From Dolomedes plantarius (Eukaryota > Arthropoda > Arachnida > Araneae > Dolomedidae): 64,000 nucleotides of DNA. The stretch is taken from assembly GCA_907164885.2 (NCBI GenBank), contig OU015496.1, positions 101,929,632 through 101,993,631 on the forward strand, given 5' to 3'. The translations under genes were made by a program, and so were the position numbers. The notes beneath the pieces were generated by a model that saw only the letters and a program-made list of their open reading frames with translations, did no database searches and was not told where the DNA came from. Shown piece after piece: positions 36,555-48,548 of this stretch (its first letter is position 1; every line of letters begins with the position of its first letter).

Positions 36555-37962
36555 CACTGCTGGCCACCCCAATTGCAACACCAAGAAAGACAAGAGATAT
36601 CACAACAAAATTTATTTTGTAGATAACATGTTGACCAAGTATCAAATGATTAAATTTATAGACTTCTGTAAAGTGTGGTTCCTGCCAAAATCAGTAGCCA
36701 GAGTATCCGCCATTGTTGGAGATCATCGCTGCCACACGCCTCGGCATTGATTCAAAGAGACTTTGGGTGAGTTCTTGGGGTACAGCAGACCAAGCAGCTT
36801 CCACACGTTGCCAAAGTTGATCTGCTGTGGCAGCTGGGAATGGATACTGGGTCAATCGTAGAGCAACCATGGACCACATGTTTTCTATCGGCGAAAGATC
36901 CGGAGAGCGAGGCGGCCAGGGAAGCAATTCAATTTGGCGATTGACGAAGAACCGTTGGACAATGCGTGCCACGTGTGGTCGCGCATTATCCTGTTGAAAT
37001 ATGGCTGTGGGCAAGCTCTGAAGGTAAGGAAGGACAACTGGCTCCGACACATCGGAGATGTAGCGCTGGCTGTTTAAAGTACCGACAATGCGTACTAGAG
37101 GTGTGCGAGAGTGATATCCAATACCACCCCATACCATAATACCCGGTGCAGTACCAGTGTGGCGGTGCATAACGCAGCTGTTCAGCATCCTCTCTTCAGG
37201 GTGTCTCCAGACTCGAATGCGACCATCGCGGTGTTGCAGACAGAAGCGTGTCTCGTCAGTAAAGACAATTTCATTCCATTCTGCCGTCCACATCCTTCTG
37301 TCATCGCACCATTGGCGGCGGAGACGTCTGTGTTTCTGCGTCAAGGGTAGACAAAGCAATGGACGTCTTGCGGACAGACCACTCTGCTGTAAACGGCGTC
37401 GAATGGTACTCGCAGACACTGGATGATGCGTTACAAACTGCATGTGCTGTGCTATGGTTCGTGATATGACTGAGCGATCCGTCACTGCCATGCGCACAAT
37501 TTGCCTGTCATCACGTGAAGTGGTGCGCTGAGGTGGATGCGATCGAACACGCCAGTCCGTCGTACCCTCCTGCATCCAACGGTCATATATCCGCATTACA
37601 GTTGTTTGGTTTCGTCTAACACAACTACAGATTTCCCTGAAAGATAATCCACAATCTCGGTAGGCCACTATCCTTCCTCTGTCGAACTCGAATACTTGAT
37701 CAATAGATGATCGCTGTTTTCGACGAGGCATAATTGATCGTTTTTTGAAAAAACCACAAGAAAAACACAATTGCCGAACTTGAAATCGTCGAAATCTCCA
37801 AGCCTTAAATAGCGCTTTGAAGTGGCGCCACAAGCGCGCGTGATGTGCGTCTGCGCTGAAATTCTAATCATTTGCATATCTCACCTTCGCTAATGCATGT
37901 TGTAAATTTCATGTTATTTGCATGTTTCCTTCAGGGTGTTGCATTTACAGTGGCCAGCAGTG
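36555..37962 (-). mobile_element. Tc1-like DNA transposon, family A copy 2 (apparently intact)
   Basis: 1408 bp, ends CACTGCTGGCCAC in inverted orientation, TA immediately outside both (36553-36554 and 37963-37964). It carries a full transposase frame with no lesion. It is the only complete DNA transposon in the window and is not embedded in a TA microsatellite. Confidence 0.95.
36691..37731 (-). CDS. Tc1-like DD34E transposase (intact)
   Basis: 346 residues from MPRRKQRSS to GGYSGY. It should bind the element's terminal repeats and catalyse cut-and-paste transposition into TA sites. An N-terminal pair of helix-turn-helix regions (about 10-60 and 70-125) is separated by a basic RSHPPQRT linker. 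The catalytic triad is D159 (VFTDE), D248 (FQQDNARPH) and E283 (PIENMW), with 34 residues between the last two, the Tc1 spacing. A 34-residue in-frame extension upstream is not conserved in the sibling at 1367 (one-base indel), so this Met is taken as the start. No internal stop, so it is a candidate autonomous source for family A. Activity is not shown. Confidence 0.94.
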   Translation of the reverse strand: MPRRKQRSSIDQVFEFDRGRIVAYRDCGLSFREICSCVRRNQTTVMRIYDRWMQEGTTDWRVRSHPPQRTTSRDDRQIVRMAVTDRSVISRTIAQHMQFVTHHPVSASTIRRRLQQSGLSARRPLLCLPLTQKHRRLRRQWCDDRRMWTAEWNEIVFTDETRFCLQHRDGRIRVWRHPEERMLNSCVMHRHTGTAPGIMVWGGIGYHSRTPLVRIVGTLNSQRYISDVSEPVVLPYLQSLPTAIFQQDNARPHVARIVQRFFVNRQIELLPWPPRSPDLSPIENMWSMVALRLTQYPFPAATADQLWQRVEAAWSAVPQELTQSLFESMPRRVAAMISNNGGYSGY

Positions 37963-38035
37963 TATTTGGCTTAACTAAACTGTGCAACTATTTTGATTTA
38001 TGTTTAATGTTAATTTATTTTATTTTATTACTGTC

Positions 38036-38392
38036 GTGGTGTTGTTTCTTATGCCCCCTGTCTGGAAATTCCAGACCAGGTCCATATAGGCTACGGGCTG
38101 TAGTGTGCGGTTACGGTTTGAAATATCCCCACAAGGGTGGGAGTCAGTCTTAGCTAGCTGCCACCTGAATTTTGACCGAGCACCCCCCCCGCCCCAAAGG
38201 GCAACATTTGGGGGCATCGTACCCTCTCCCAACCTCACTGACCTTCATAGAGGGACTTTCGGGTCTACAGTTTTAACGTGCCCATATCTGGCATAGACAA
38301 GGATGTATTTAACGGGTCGCGTCGGGTTTCGACCCGAGCACTCTCAGCACTAAAAGCCAGCACGTTACTGCAAGGTCACCTCAAGCTCATTT
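38036..38392 (-). mobile_element. SINE-1 copy B
   Basis: Minus strand: tRNA-like head with GCTGAGAGTGCTCGGGTCGA, then the GATATGGGCACGTTAAAACT body, GGTGGCAGCTAGCTAAGAC and GGACCTGGTCTGGAATTTCC, ending GGGGGCATAAGAAACAAC. Diverged from the other copies but colinear. Confidence 0.83.
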
Positions 38393-39747
38393 GATTACTT
38401 TACCACCATAGTAGATTAAAACAAATATATTAACGTTACTATATTCAATCGACTTTATAACTACGTTTATTTACTTTTTTACGTAAATATTACTCTTTCA
38501 CAATGACTGCTCATCGCGTAACTCATCACGTAACCATCGAAAATATGTTAGAAGGAAAAAAGTTAACAAAAATATATTCTCTTAACAGATTCATCTTTTA
38601 GATATTTCTTTGCTTTTTATGTATTTAACTTTTTTTTATTTTGAAAGCTTTTTATTTTATTTTTAACTTCATTAATTTATTTATAATGATATTTACTTTA
38701 TTTTAAATTTTCTATTTTCAACTTTATTAATATATTAACAATGATATTTACCTTGTTTTTAAATTTATTACTTTATTTTAAACTCTCTATACTTTATTTT
38801 AACTGTACTAATTTGTTTATAATGATATTTACTTTATTTGAAACTTTATATTTAACATTATTGACGAGTATAAAATAAACCTCATAACTGCTAAATTGCA
38901 CTTATAGTCTCAGTTTTACACCAAAGAACACCGATTACTTTAGTAAAATAATACCCAATGTAGTTTAGTAAAAAACAAAACACCCTTCTTCTTTGCCTAC
39001 TTTTTCTGCACTACAGGTTGAAAATCCAATACTACATATTATTAGTCTGCATAACATTGTAACGCTCGTTGCTAGGAGCAGGATTTGACCACTCTTCACT
39101 GGACTTCGAAGCTAGCGGCGTGGAAAAAAAGCCAATGACAAGATATTGAACTTTCTCTCTCTCTCACACACACAGAATAAAATAAAATAAATAAATAAAT
39201 GAAAATAACTGCGTTACCTGGGAGAAGACTTCCAACGCAGGTTTTTGAATGTTGATAAGGTCGAATTGAAACATGATTGGATAGGAAAGAGCAATAGAAA
39301 ATGACATGTTTCTTTGAATGGCTGTTGGAATCCGCGAAAAAGTTGACGTCCGGGAGAATAGTGTAAAGGTCAGACAGATTGTGCTGGCCTCTTATATTTA
39401 TTTTTCTTATATTAAGTTTCTTTGTGATACCCCTTTTATTTTCAGGATGGATATTTGTCATATTAATCTTATTGATACGCTATCGATTTTCCCACTCGTC
39501 GAGCGTCTCCGTAAATACCATCTGTCCGGGAGTTGAGGAGGGGGGAATGCTTCTTTTTGACCTCTTCACCACTACGGTGATGGAAGATCTCATAATGCAA
39601 TTATCATTCTTCACATAGTTATAATGGGACCCCAGTCAAAAGTTCGGTAAGTAAGCAATTGCCTGTTTATTCCTCTCATCGAATTAAACTGCAGTATTCG
39701 TACACTGGCAAAGTGAAATTTTGTTGTTAAAAAAATAAAAAACATGT
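38393..39747. other. Unannotated stretch with degenerate AT-rich repeats
   Basis: At 38580-38880 the motif AATGATATTTAC with TTTATTTTAA spacers recurs at 38685, 38740 and 38821, suggesting an old irregular tandem repeat. A (CT)n(CA)n run lies at about 39155-39174. No gene recognised. Confidence 0.45.
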
Positions 39748-39811
39748 AGTCTCTTCTAACGAAACTACCGCGGGTCATTAACGTAGGATTACTTGTCGTT
39801 GCTTACCTCTG

Positions 39812-39891
<80 letters not shown>

Positions 39892-40076
39892 TATATATAT
39901 AGATATATATATATAAATTTTGACGTATTTTGGTACTTTTCTGTTTAACTGTTTACTGCTCGCCCAAGCGATATAGACTCGGTTTGGCGCGCTGCCAAAA
40001 TTATAACTCATGACGCAAGACGTCTGATAATCTGCCTGAGGATTGTTATGGAGGACCTTAATCTTACGTTAAATTT
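39748..40076. mobile_element. Short palindrome-ended repeat (MITE-like), copy 2, with internal microsatellite
   Basis: Shares GTAGTCTCTTCTAACGAAAC, TTAACGTAGGATTAC, ACGTATTTTGGTACTTTTCT and CTGCCAAAATTATAACTC with 16478-16690, and ends TAATCTTACGTTAA. A (CT)n(TA)n tract (39810-39913) has expanded inside this copy only. Confidence 0.65.
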
Positions 40077-40247
40077 CAAAACTTTTTTTTAGGGTAAAAG
40101 GAAATTAACTTTTCCTTAAATGCTAAAGAAATCGTTCAAAATGTTTTCATGGATGTCTTTATGCTTTTCTCACATATGTTGTTATCTTCCAAACGGATTT
40201 TCTTTTCCCTTTGTTCTGTGATAAAGGTAACTCTTTGCTCCTAACTG

Positions 40248-40795
40248 CACTGAAGCGCCAGAATAACTGGGATAGACGATCCCACTCTGAACACTTGGCA
40301 ATACTCACTTTGTCTTAAATGATTTCGTTCGCAAGCATCTTTATGTAAAGCGACAGACCTTTGTGGATGCTTAATAAAGCTGACTGCGCAGTGATCACGG
40401 CAGGCTATCACGTTTCAGGTGAATTTCAACGAGATAGGATAGTCGGTGCTCGCCCGATGGGTTATGGAATTTCGGAAATACAAAGTTTAGATTTCAAACA
40501 TCGACCAATCCAAGGATGTACCTCGAATAGAAGAATTCCGGTAAAACATCGAACCTGCTGCAATAGTGTGGTCGTGAAAAGACTGTGAATGACCGCGAGA
40601 GGCGTCTCCTGTCGAAAATCCCATGAAGCAAAATGAGTGCAACATTGGCGCAAATAGCATTTTAATTCAATGCTAGGTCCTGTACTAACATCAACACGAG
40701 AACTGTAACAACGATCACTACATGATATCTGCTTCAATAGCCGATTCCCAACGACGTATTAGATAGGTATCCCAGTTTTTTCTGGCACTTCAGTG
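40248..40795 (+). mobile_element. Deleted Tc1-like derivative (MITE), copy 2
   Basis: 548 bp, ends CACTGAAGCGCCAGAATAAC and (inverted) CACTGAAGTGCCAGAAAAAA. TA follows the right end; the left flank has changed to TG. It encodes a decayed transposase N-terminus (EFQRDRIVGARPMGYGISEI) and then runs straight to the 3' end without catalytic motifs. Same layout as 31559-32102, in opposite orientation. Confidence 0.82.
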
Positions 40796-42399
40796 TATAT
40801 TGTTTTCCAAAAAGGACAAATACTAAAAGAAAGTAAAAATTTCAGGATAATAGTTGTTATAAAGCCGTGCGCTTTATAACTTGCTCGATTGTAGTTTAAT
40901 TGCATTAAAAAATATCGAATGAAATTATCACCACTGGAGGTAATGCATGCCAAGTAAGCCAGCCTTTCGCGTCCTTTGCGCATACTTTTGGCGTAATATA
41001 TGCATCTTGGAGACAGGTTGAATGAACGTTTTTTTTTCTGGACTCGCTGAGAAGACACACTCTGCTTGGCTGCGTGTGAGGTAGTACGCTTTTTTTGTGT
41101 GTGTGGTGTGGGGAGCTGGGAGCGAGAGAGAATTGGATCTAGGCCTACAACCATTTCTTATCTTTTTTTAAGTGAATGTTCCTGATGAATATTTTTAAAA
41201 TTAATATAGTGAACTGTTGAAATCATCAAACGACTTGTTTGTGTATTAATTGTGTGAGTCATGTTTCATTTTTATTATCTTTTTTAAGTTTTACACGTTG
41301 TGCACCCGAGCCACGTGGGTGTTCATAAAATGAAGGTGTAAGATTCCTTCTTTAAACTTAAATTAAGTCTGATTTATATCTTTGTAACTCCCCAGTGAGA
41401 AGTAATTCTGGGTTAATTCTATAAAATTACTATCTTAATGTGCTGCTATTTTAATATATTAATTTAAATTCTTAGTCTTAACGCAATGTACTCCTGGCCA
41501 CTTTAGTCACTGTTACAATAGTAGGTTGCAAAACTCTAAATTAAGTTCGTTTTATTATTGACTGATTCCCGAATAACCAAATCCACAAAAACTTAACCCA
41601 CAAAAATCAACGGTCTTCTGCATATCGTTATTAAACGACTACCCCTTTCCTTTATACGTGCTTCTAATAAGTACTCCCTAAAACTTACAAATTCTTCCAT
41701 GCAAATTTATGTGAAGCATGCGCTGTTTCATAGATCAAAAGTAGAAAATTTCACTGAATAATTTTCTATTAAAGTTTCGTAATCGAGTATAGAGTATTCC
41801 CGCAAGACGCTAAGGCGCTGTGGAATAACATTGTTATTCTAGACCATTTCTTTCGTTTCTCGACCCATTTCCGTTTTAATAATAGACCGTTACTGATACT
41901 TTAGCAAGGGGAATCATTAAAGGGCGCCCCAACATCAATTTTGAAGGAGAAGATACAGGATTTCTAAAGCAATAAGTATGAAATATCATTGCAAAATCAG
42001 CAATGTTCCTCAGATAATCTTTCTAATTAACTCATTTTAAATTATTTCTTTTATTTGGTTTATTAATTATATTAAACTCTTAATAATATTTTAAAATTTA
42101 TTTGTGCATTTATTTAAGGTACTACTTGTTATCACTTTGGCAGATTTACGTTTCTGCCTTTTGGCTGAAATTTCCAATAAAACATGTAATAAAGAAGTGC
42201 CTTCGCGACGTTTAACAGAGAAAGAAAAAAACAAAAGATTTAATCAATAACAACTTCATGCGTATCTAATATTTCAAACCGTGTTTTCATTGCGTTTCTA
42301 TTATTTTTATAGTGTCTATAGTTTTTTAGATTGTTTATTATTTAATAATCATATGTATGCCATTATATAATCATATTAATTATATTTACTGTTTTCAGT
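40796..42399. other. Unannotated stretch
   Basis: No gene recognised. An AT-rich tract (42040-42110) resembles degenerate repeats at 42750-42900. Confidence 0.45.
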
Positions 42400-42749
42400 G
42401 GTGGCCCGGTTGGCAAAGGCAGCGGGCCAGTGATCTGAAGGTCGATGGTTCGATGCCCGTCCCTGAAAAAACCACCGACGTGTACACTAATAGTGGCTTG
42501 TGCACGGACATAATCTGTCGTAGCTGCAATGTCCTCCAAGTTCCCAAAATACATCTGGGGGTGCGGGGTCAAGTGTTCCGGTCTCGTCACTTGACTCGGT
42601 TTAAAATTACGGGACAGATGTTCTTCGAGGTCTGCCCTAGTGGTACCTCTCCTTAAGTAAAGCTGCTTACTACCCTTCGCAATGTACCAAGGTCCTTTGG
42701 ACTTAGTGTAGGCTTTTCTACACCAAGGGGATTGTAAACAACAACAACT
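42400..42749 (+). mobile_element. SINE-2, full-length copy
   Basis: Head GTGGCCCGGTTGGCAAAGGC...GATGGTTCGATGCCCGTC is tRNA-like, with A- and B-box-like blocks. The body CAATGTCCTCCAAGTTCCC and GTCTCGTCACTTGACTCGGT matches 7435-7706, and it ends in AACAACAACAAC. The frame at 42357-42656 is a chance frame in the SINE. Confidence 0.82.
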
Positions 42750-43692
42750 GTATTCAATATATTTTTTTTTAATTGCGATTTTTATAGTTTATTGTTTTCT
42801 AACTACATAATTATTAACTTTATTATTTATTAAAATTTTTAATCCATTATACTTACTAATTTTTATAATACTGTTTTATAACTTTACTATTGCCAATTAA
42901 ATTTTTTTTACAGATGAAAAAATTATTTTATAATAACAACGTCTCAGCTACCTGCCTTCAGACACTTTTTTTTCACAAGTAGACCAGTCAAAAAATTCTG
43001 CTTTCAAGACAGATAGAATGATCAGTCTGCAGTTAACCCATATCCTGATCTTTACTGATTAACCCCAATACGTAATAGGATAGGAAATTGATCCCTATAA
43101 TTCATTTCAAAGAATTATTTCCTGTGGAGATTCACAATATTTATTACATTTATAAATTTTTATTGCATATTTTATTCTTTATTAATTACATTTTTGTAAA
43201 CTGTTTCTTCTGTCGTTGAGGAAATATTTTATTATAACTACTACTCAATCCAATACTTTCAAACTGTTTTATTCTCAAGATGTAAAGACCAATTGTTCTC
43301 CAAGGAATCCGAAATCTTTGTCTTCTTTCAGGACAAATGACCCATATCCATATTTTTTTTTCTAATTAATCTTATAGAGAGTGAAACAAGTATAATTCGA
43401 GGCTGAGGCTAATACATAGAAGAGCTTTAGAAAGCCGTTAGTGGAGATGTCGTAACATGGCTTTCTGCTGCAATAGCCAAATACATGTCTAGAAAAAATG
43501 AATTTTTGTAATGTAATTCTCGATCTATTTCGATCTAGTGGTATTTTGAATTGAATCTAAAATGGGTAATGAGAAGTAGAGAATGAGTGGAAGACTAGTC
43601 ATTACATGCGTTCTGATACCTTGAATAGAGTGTTGTCACCTACATCCCCTCAAGAGGCTAAACTTAGTCTTACGAGAGAAGTGACTGGATCG
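42750..43692. other. Unannotated AT-rich stretch
   Basis: Nothing recognised beyond TTTATT-rich degenerate sequence. Confidence 0.45.
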
Positions 43693-44035
43693 CTTTAGGC
43701 CTCTTTCAGACGAGGCGGTAAATTGATTCAACTAGTTGAACGGGCAGCTGTCAAGGAGTGTAGCCAGATAACAAATGGTGGGGAATTGCCCGAACCCCTT
43801 GACACGCATTCAACTCGTCCGCCCAGTCGGTTTGCCAGCAGGCACAAGTGCCTCTAACGTTCTCATCCCCACTAGTTGACTCAACTCAAAAGACGCTACT
43901 GGACACTCGTCCTTCACACCAGTCGCTTAGTTGAATCAACTCAGTTCAATCTTCACACGGCAGTCAACTAGTTAAGAGGCAACTAGGCAACTTAGTTGAA
44001 TCAACTAAACCGCCTCATCTAAAAGAGGCCTAAAG
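43693..44035. mobile_element. Foldback MITE with repeated TTGAATCAACT-type motifs
   Basis: 343 bp. Ends CTTTAGGCCTCTTTCAGACG and (inverted) CTTTAGGCCTCTTTTAGATG are paired over about 45 bases. The interior holds at least six copies of an AGTTGA/TCAACT palindromic motif. No clear target duplication, so the superfamily is unassigned. Confidence 0.8.
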
Positions 44036-45426
44036 TGAGTTTAAGACCACTGAAAACTCAACGCGTGTGAGACTTAATATATTTAATCTACAGAATTCAA
44101 AGTTCTTCTAGAAGGATTTGGCGATAACTGGATGATTATTACAAATCCTTGAGGAGTCCTTTACAGAGAACAATTAAAACAGCATGGATAGATAGACTTA
44201 CTGTACAGTCGAAGTTAAAGTAAAGTAAATCTTCAACCAATGTCTTGTTCACATTGCTTTCAAAGCGTAGGGTTGAGTTCCTCCTTTGTGGCATGACATG
44301 TGATTGGTTTGACTTATCACGTCGTCAATGCATTGGGCTCTGTGATTGGTTAAATTTTTTATTGCTCGCACTACCTTTCACTCTGGATTTAATGTAAATT
44401 AGGCTTTAACGTCATCTGTTAAGAATAGATGAAAGGCAATAATCAAATGACTGGGTAGAAATATCACCCAAAACACGTTTATCAGTGACAGATTTGTATA
44501 AATTCATATCATCCCCTAAACAAATGTTTTAAAGTGACGGAATCCTTAAAGTAAAATAAATTAAACCAAAACTATATAAGATTCACGAAACAAAATTATC
44601 TAGCAAAGTCTTTCATGAAAATAAGGTAATACAATTTTAGCACTTGTAAAACAAGATGATGTTGCTGCCCATGTAGTACTAGATACCGAATTTAAGTTAG
44701 TAAATAAATAACGAATCTTGCAAACAAATTTCGTTTTGACCATGTTCATCGAAGCGAAACTAGAGGTAATAGGAAAAACATAAGTACCCGCAAATTAAAA
44801 TTCCATTTATGAGGTACTTAAAATCTAATCTTTTCAATATTGCTTCAAAGTAGAAAATTATCTATTTAGGGTATTCTCCTGGGCTCATTTTAGCGCAGGA
44901 AGATCTCAATTTGTACCTCGGAATACCTTTAGCCTCAAGTCGAGGCTTACAAGCAGTTAAAAACGCATTAAAAAAACTTCTGAAAATTATAATTAATTCT
45001 TTCTATAACATTATTCCAGTGGTGTTTTGCTGAAACTGATAATTTCCTCTGGATGAAAAATTGACATTTTGAGGGGATGTAAATAATTTAGTAAATAACT
45101 GCTCACTAATTTACGCATTACTAGTTGGATTTTAGTTATTTACTTACTTGATAAAAATAGTTTAACCTATGGCAATTATCATTAAATGCAATTATATACA
45201 TTCTAAACGTTCCAAAAATGTCAACACCAGGGGGTACCTGTATTTCAGGCTCCTCGGCATCACATAAACAGTCTCCGATTGATCTTAATCCATTTTTTTT
45301 TCTTGTTGTTGTACCAAGGACTCGATTCATTACTGTCAAACACGGTTGCAGTGTAAAATATCATGTTCTCTACGATTTATAAAGCAAAATTTAAATAACT
45401 AAGAAGTAGTGGAAAGAATTCATATA
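44036..45426. other. Unannotated stretch with two dispersed-repeat pieces
   Basis: About 44240-44365 matches the interior of the 30071-30236 repeat in reverse. About 44790-44880 (CCATTTATGAGGTACTTAAA, ATCTAATCTTTTCAATATTG) matches 56165-56270. No gene recognised. Confidence 0.5.
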
Positions 45427-46068
45427 CAGTCAAACCTGTTTTTGTGAGATCTTTTTTATGCGATTTTTTGTGCGATCTGTTTTGTACGATATTTTATATG
45501 CGGTATATGAATATGCAAGGAAAAAAATTTAAATTATATATTTGAAACTGCAAAATGTGCTTCGATCGTGTATATCAGGTTATCGCGACGTTTACAAGCA
45601 GCTGATCAAACGACCGTGGTCGCAAAAACTTATCACCGACTACATGGTAACAAAAAATAAATCAACTCTAATACGTAACTTCAAGTGACGAAAGCGATTA
45701 CGAACCAGTTCATCACAAGAATATGCACGTTTTTGACTACGACGAGTATTATAGAATTATGTACATTTCGAAAATTTCTCCATGTTTAAAATGAGGAATT
45801 AAAACTTTTTAAAATGTTTTCATCTGTAGTTTAATTATTTATTTTATTTGGAAAGCAATTTTGTAAAGCTTTCTCGCAATTTTGTAAGCTTTGACATATT
45901 TTCTAAATGGGACTGTCTTATGCGGTCCCTCTCCACCGCATAATTTTTTTTTCTTTAACATGTTGTGAAAAATAGTTTGTTATAGCTATTTGTGAATTTT
46001 CTGAATAATTTTTTTGTGCGGTTTATTTTGTGCGGTCCCTATCTACCGCACAAAAACGGGTTTCTCTG
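45427..46068. mobile_element. Pogo/Tigger-type nonautonomous element B
   Basis: 642 bp, ends CAGTCAAACCTGTTTTTGTG and (inverted) CAGAGAAACCCGTTTTTGTG with TA outside both. Subterminal GTGCGATCT / GTGCGGTCCCT blocks are reiterated, a hallmark of pogo/Tigger MITEs. No intact frame. Confidence 0.78.
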
Positions 46069-46560
46069 TACCCTATTCTCATAAGGGAGAGATTTACTCA
46101 TTTAATTCTAAACCTCGAAATTGCGATTATCATTTTTATTGCACCTTGAAATTATGAATACTGCGTCTTTATTGTAAGCTGCTTAGCATTGTATATACCA
46201 ATAAAGTATTTGGCTGTTGTGTATAATAAAATTTCTGTAACCTGATTATTTATAGCTTGGATTGCGATGTAAGGATGATTTCCTCTAAAATACTGTACAA
46301 TCTGAAACATTCTCGCAGTTAGATAAACCGCTTCCTTGTTGCCCACAATATCAAAATAGAAGGTATGCAAACACTTAGCTTGTTTTGGAGAAATCTATTC
46401 AGATACGAACCAAACCTATGATCTATGCGACAATATTATTGAATTCCTATGTCAACTAAATCAACATAAGTTTGTGACTGAGCACTGCTAGAGGTGAAAT
46501 TACTCTGACACATGGCATTCATTTTCTATCCAAATGTATTACGTTCAGTCCAATGCTTTT
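46069..46560. other. Unannotated stretch
   Basis: Nothing recognised. Confidence 0.5.
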
Positions 46561-46561
46561 C

Positions 46562-46816
<255 letters not shown>

Positions 46817-47721
46817 CAACCTTTGTCCAGAAAGTTCGGTGAATGACGTCATAGTGCTCATAGTAGTAAGTGTTTGCAACTGGCGCATACCGTGCCAGAC
46901 AGGTGAAGACTGGTCTGAACCAGTTCCTGACCGGCGGCGCTGTGAGTTAGCTTATCGTGTGTAAACAGTTAATTGTAGAGTGAAGATGTTGTGCGCTCGG
47001 TCGAAATTCAAAATGGATTAGCGAACGAATATGCTGTTCTGTTTCAAACTTGAAAAGTCAGCGAAAGAGACTCATGCAATGCTGCTGAAAGTTTACGAAG
47101 AATGTGCTGCCACCTTCAAGTGCGTGTATGGGTGGTTTAAACGCTTCCGAGAAGGGCGGATCACCATTGAAGACTTCACCCGAAGTGGTCGGTCTGCAAC
47201 TGCACGCACCCCGGACAACGTACAGAAAGTGAAGGAATTGTTGGCCAAGGATCGTCTTGTGATAGTGCGAATGATAGCGGAGGAAGTGGGAATTGGTCGT
47301 GAGATTGCCCGCCTCATACTGACCCAGGATTTGGGTAAACGCAAGCTTTGCTCCCGACTTGTGCTGCTTACTTTGACGCCGGAACAAATTCAAATTCAGC
47401 TTGCGCCTGTGGAGACTTCATCGACATGGTTGATCGAAACCCAAATTTCCTGAAAACCATTGTCGCGGGTGACGAGACCTGGTGCCTGAAGTACGACCTC
47501 GACAGCAAGCGTGAGAATATATAGTGGCGGGTTCCAGGGTCACCGAAAAGCAAGAAGGTGCGAAGTGAGAAATCCCGCATCAAGACAATGCTCGTGGTGT
47601 TCTTCGACTCTGAGGGTCTCATCCATAAGGAATTCCTTCCTCCCTGATGGCACCATGTTAAATGCCGCAAAGTACGTGATATACTGAAACGTCTGCTGCA
47701 AAGGGATCAATCGGCCCCCAG

Positions 47722-47797
<76 letters not shown>

Positions 47798-48223
47798 GTA
47801 TATATATATGTGTGTTTGCAAGTAAGGCAACTGGACCCTGCTTCGCGACAATGCCCGGCCACATACTGCCTTTCTGGTGCAGAAGATCCAGGCCGACAGG
47901 CGAGTTGTGTCCCTGAATAACCCACCCTACTCCATATTTGTCTCCCCCGGACTTTTCCTTGTTCCCCAAATTGAAATCAACCCTGAAGGGCCACAGGCTT
48001 TCGGACATTTCGGACATCCAACGTAATGCTACGACCCAGCTGAAGGCCATCCCTAAAGACGACTACGCCAGGAGTTTCCAAGACTTGTACAGCTGTTCCC
48101 AGAAGTGCAATATGTGCATTACCGCCTACGGGGATTACTTCGAAGGACAGTGACAGCTGTTTCATGTAAGATAACAATCCATTGTAACTATAGATACATT
48201 CACCGAACTTTCTTGACAAAGGT

Positions 48224-48225
<2 letters not shown>
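46817..48225 (+). mobile_element. Mariner element (defective)
   Basis: Ends CAACCTTTGTCCAGAAAGTT and (inverted) CAACCTTTGTCAAGAAAGTT, about 29 bp, with TA on both sides inside (TA)n tracts. The 1409 bp include a microsatellite of about 75 to 90 bases (about 47722-47810) that has grown within the transposase region. Confidence 0.9.
47013..48153 (+). pseudogene. Mariner transposase (DD34D type), inactivated
   Basis: Fragments in several frames: an N-terminal HTH region (MLFCFKLEKSAKETHAML, GWFKRFREGR and the linker RSGRSATARTP), a catalytic GDETWC motif at about 47470, RDNARPHTAF at about 47840, and the C-terminal LFPKLKSTLKGHR...YFEGQ block ending at 48153. Lesions: TAG three codons into the likely original start (47019-47021), a frameshift near 47400, TAG after KRENI at about 47522, insertion of a TA microsatellite before the RDN motif, and a further frameshift near 47950. 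The SPD.SP.D motif is altered. Non-functional. Confidence 0.88.
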
Positions 48226-48287
<62 letters not shown>

Positions 48288-48307
48288 GTATATATATATA
48301 TATATAT
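48226..48307. repeat. (TA)n microsatellite
   Basis: TA repeats directly after the mariner's right end. Confidence 0.95.
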
Positions 48308-48548
48308 GTTTGTTTAAAAAATACATGACCCCTCCCCTTCGAAGAGGGGATTATTACATTTTTTACATCTTTTTATTTATTTAACATTTGAGTTATATGT
48401 TAGAGCCATGATTTTTTACTTGGATATCAAGACTGACCGTAATACCTTCATTCTCTAGCAAAAAACCTGGATTAACACCAAAAGTGGCGATTCGCCTTAA
48501 ATCACATATGAGTCGGCCTTTTCTAAATAAGGAATAAGGATGTAAGAC

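Noticed and set aside
42357..42656. 99-residue frame as a small gene
   Set aside because: It falls entirely within SINE-2 and its sequence follows the SINE boundaries.
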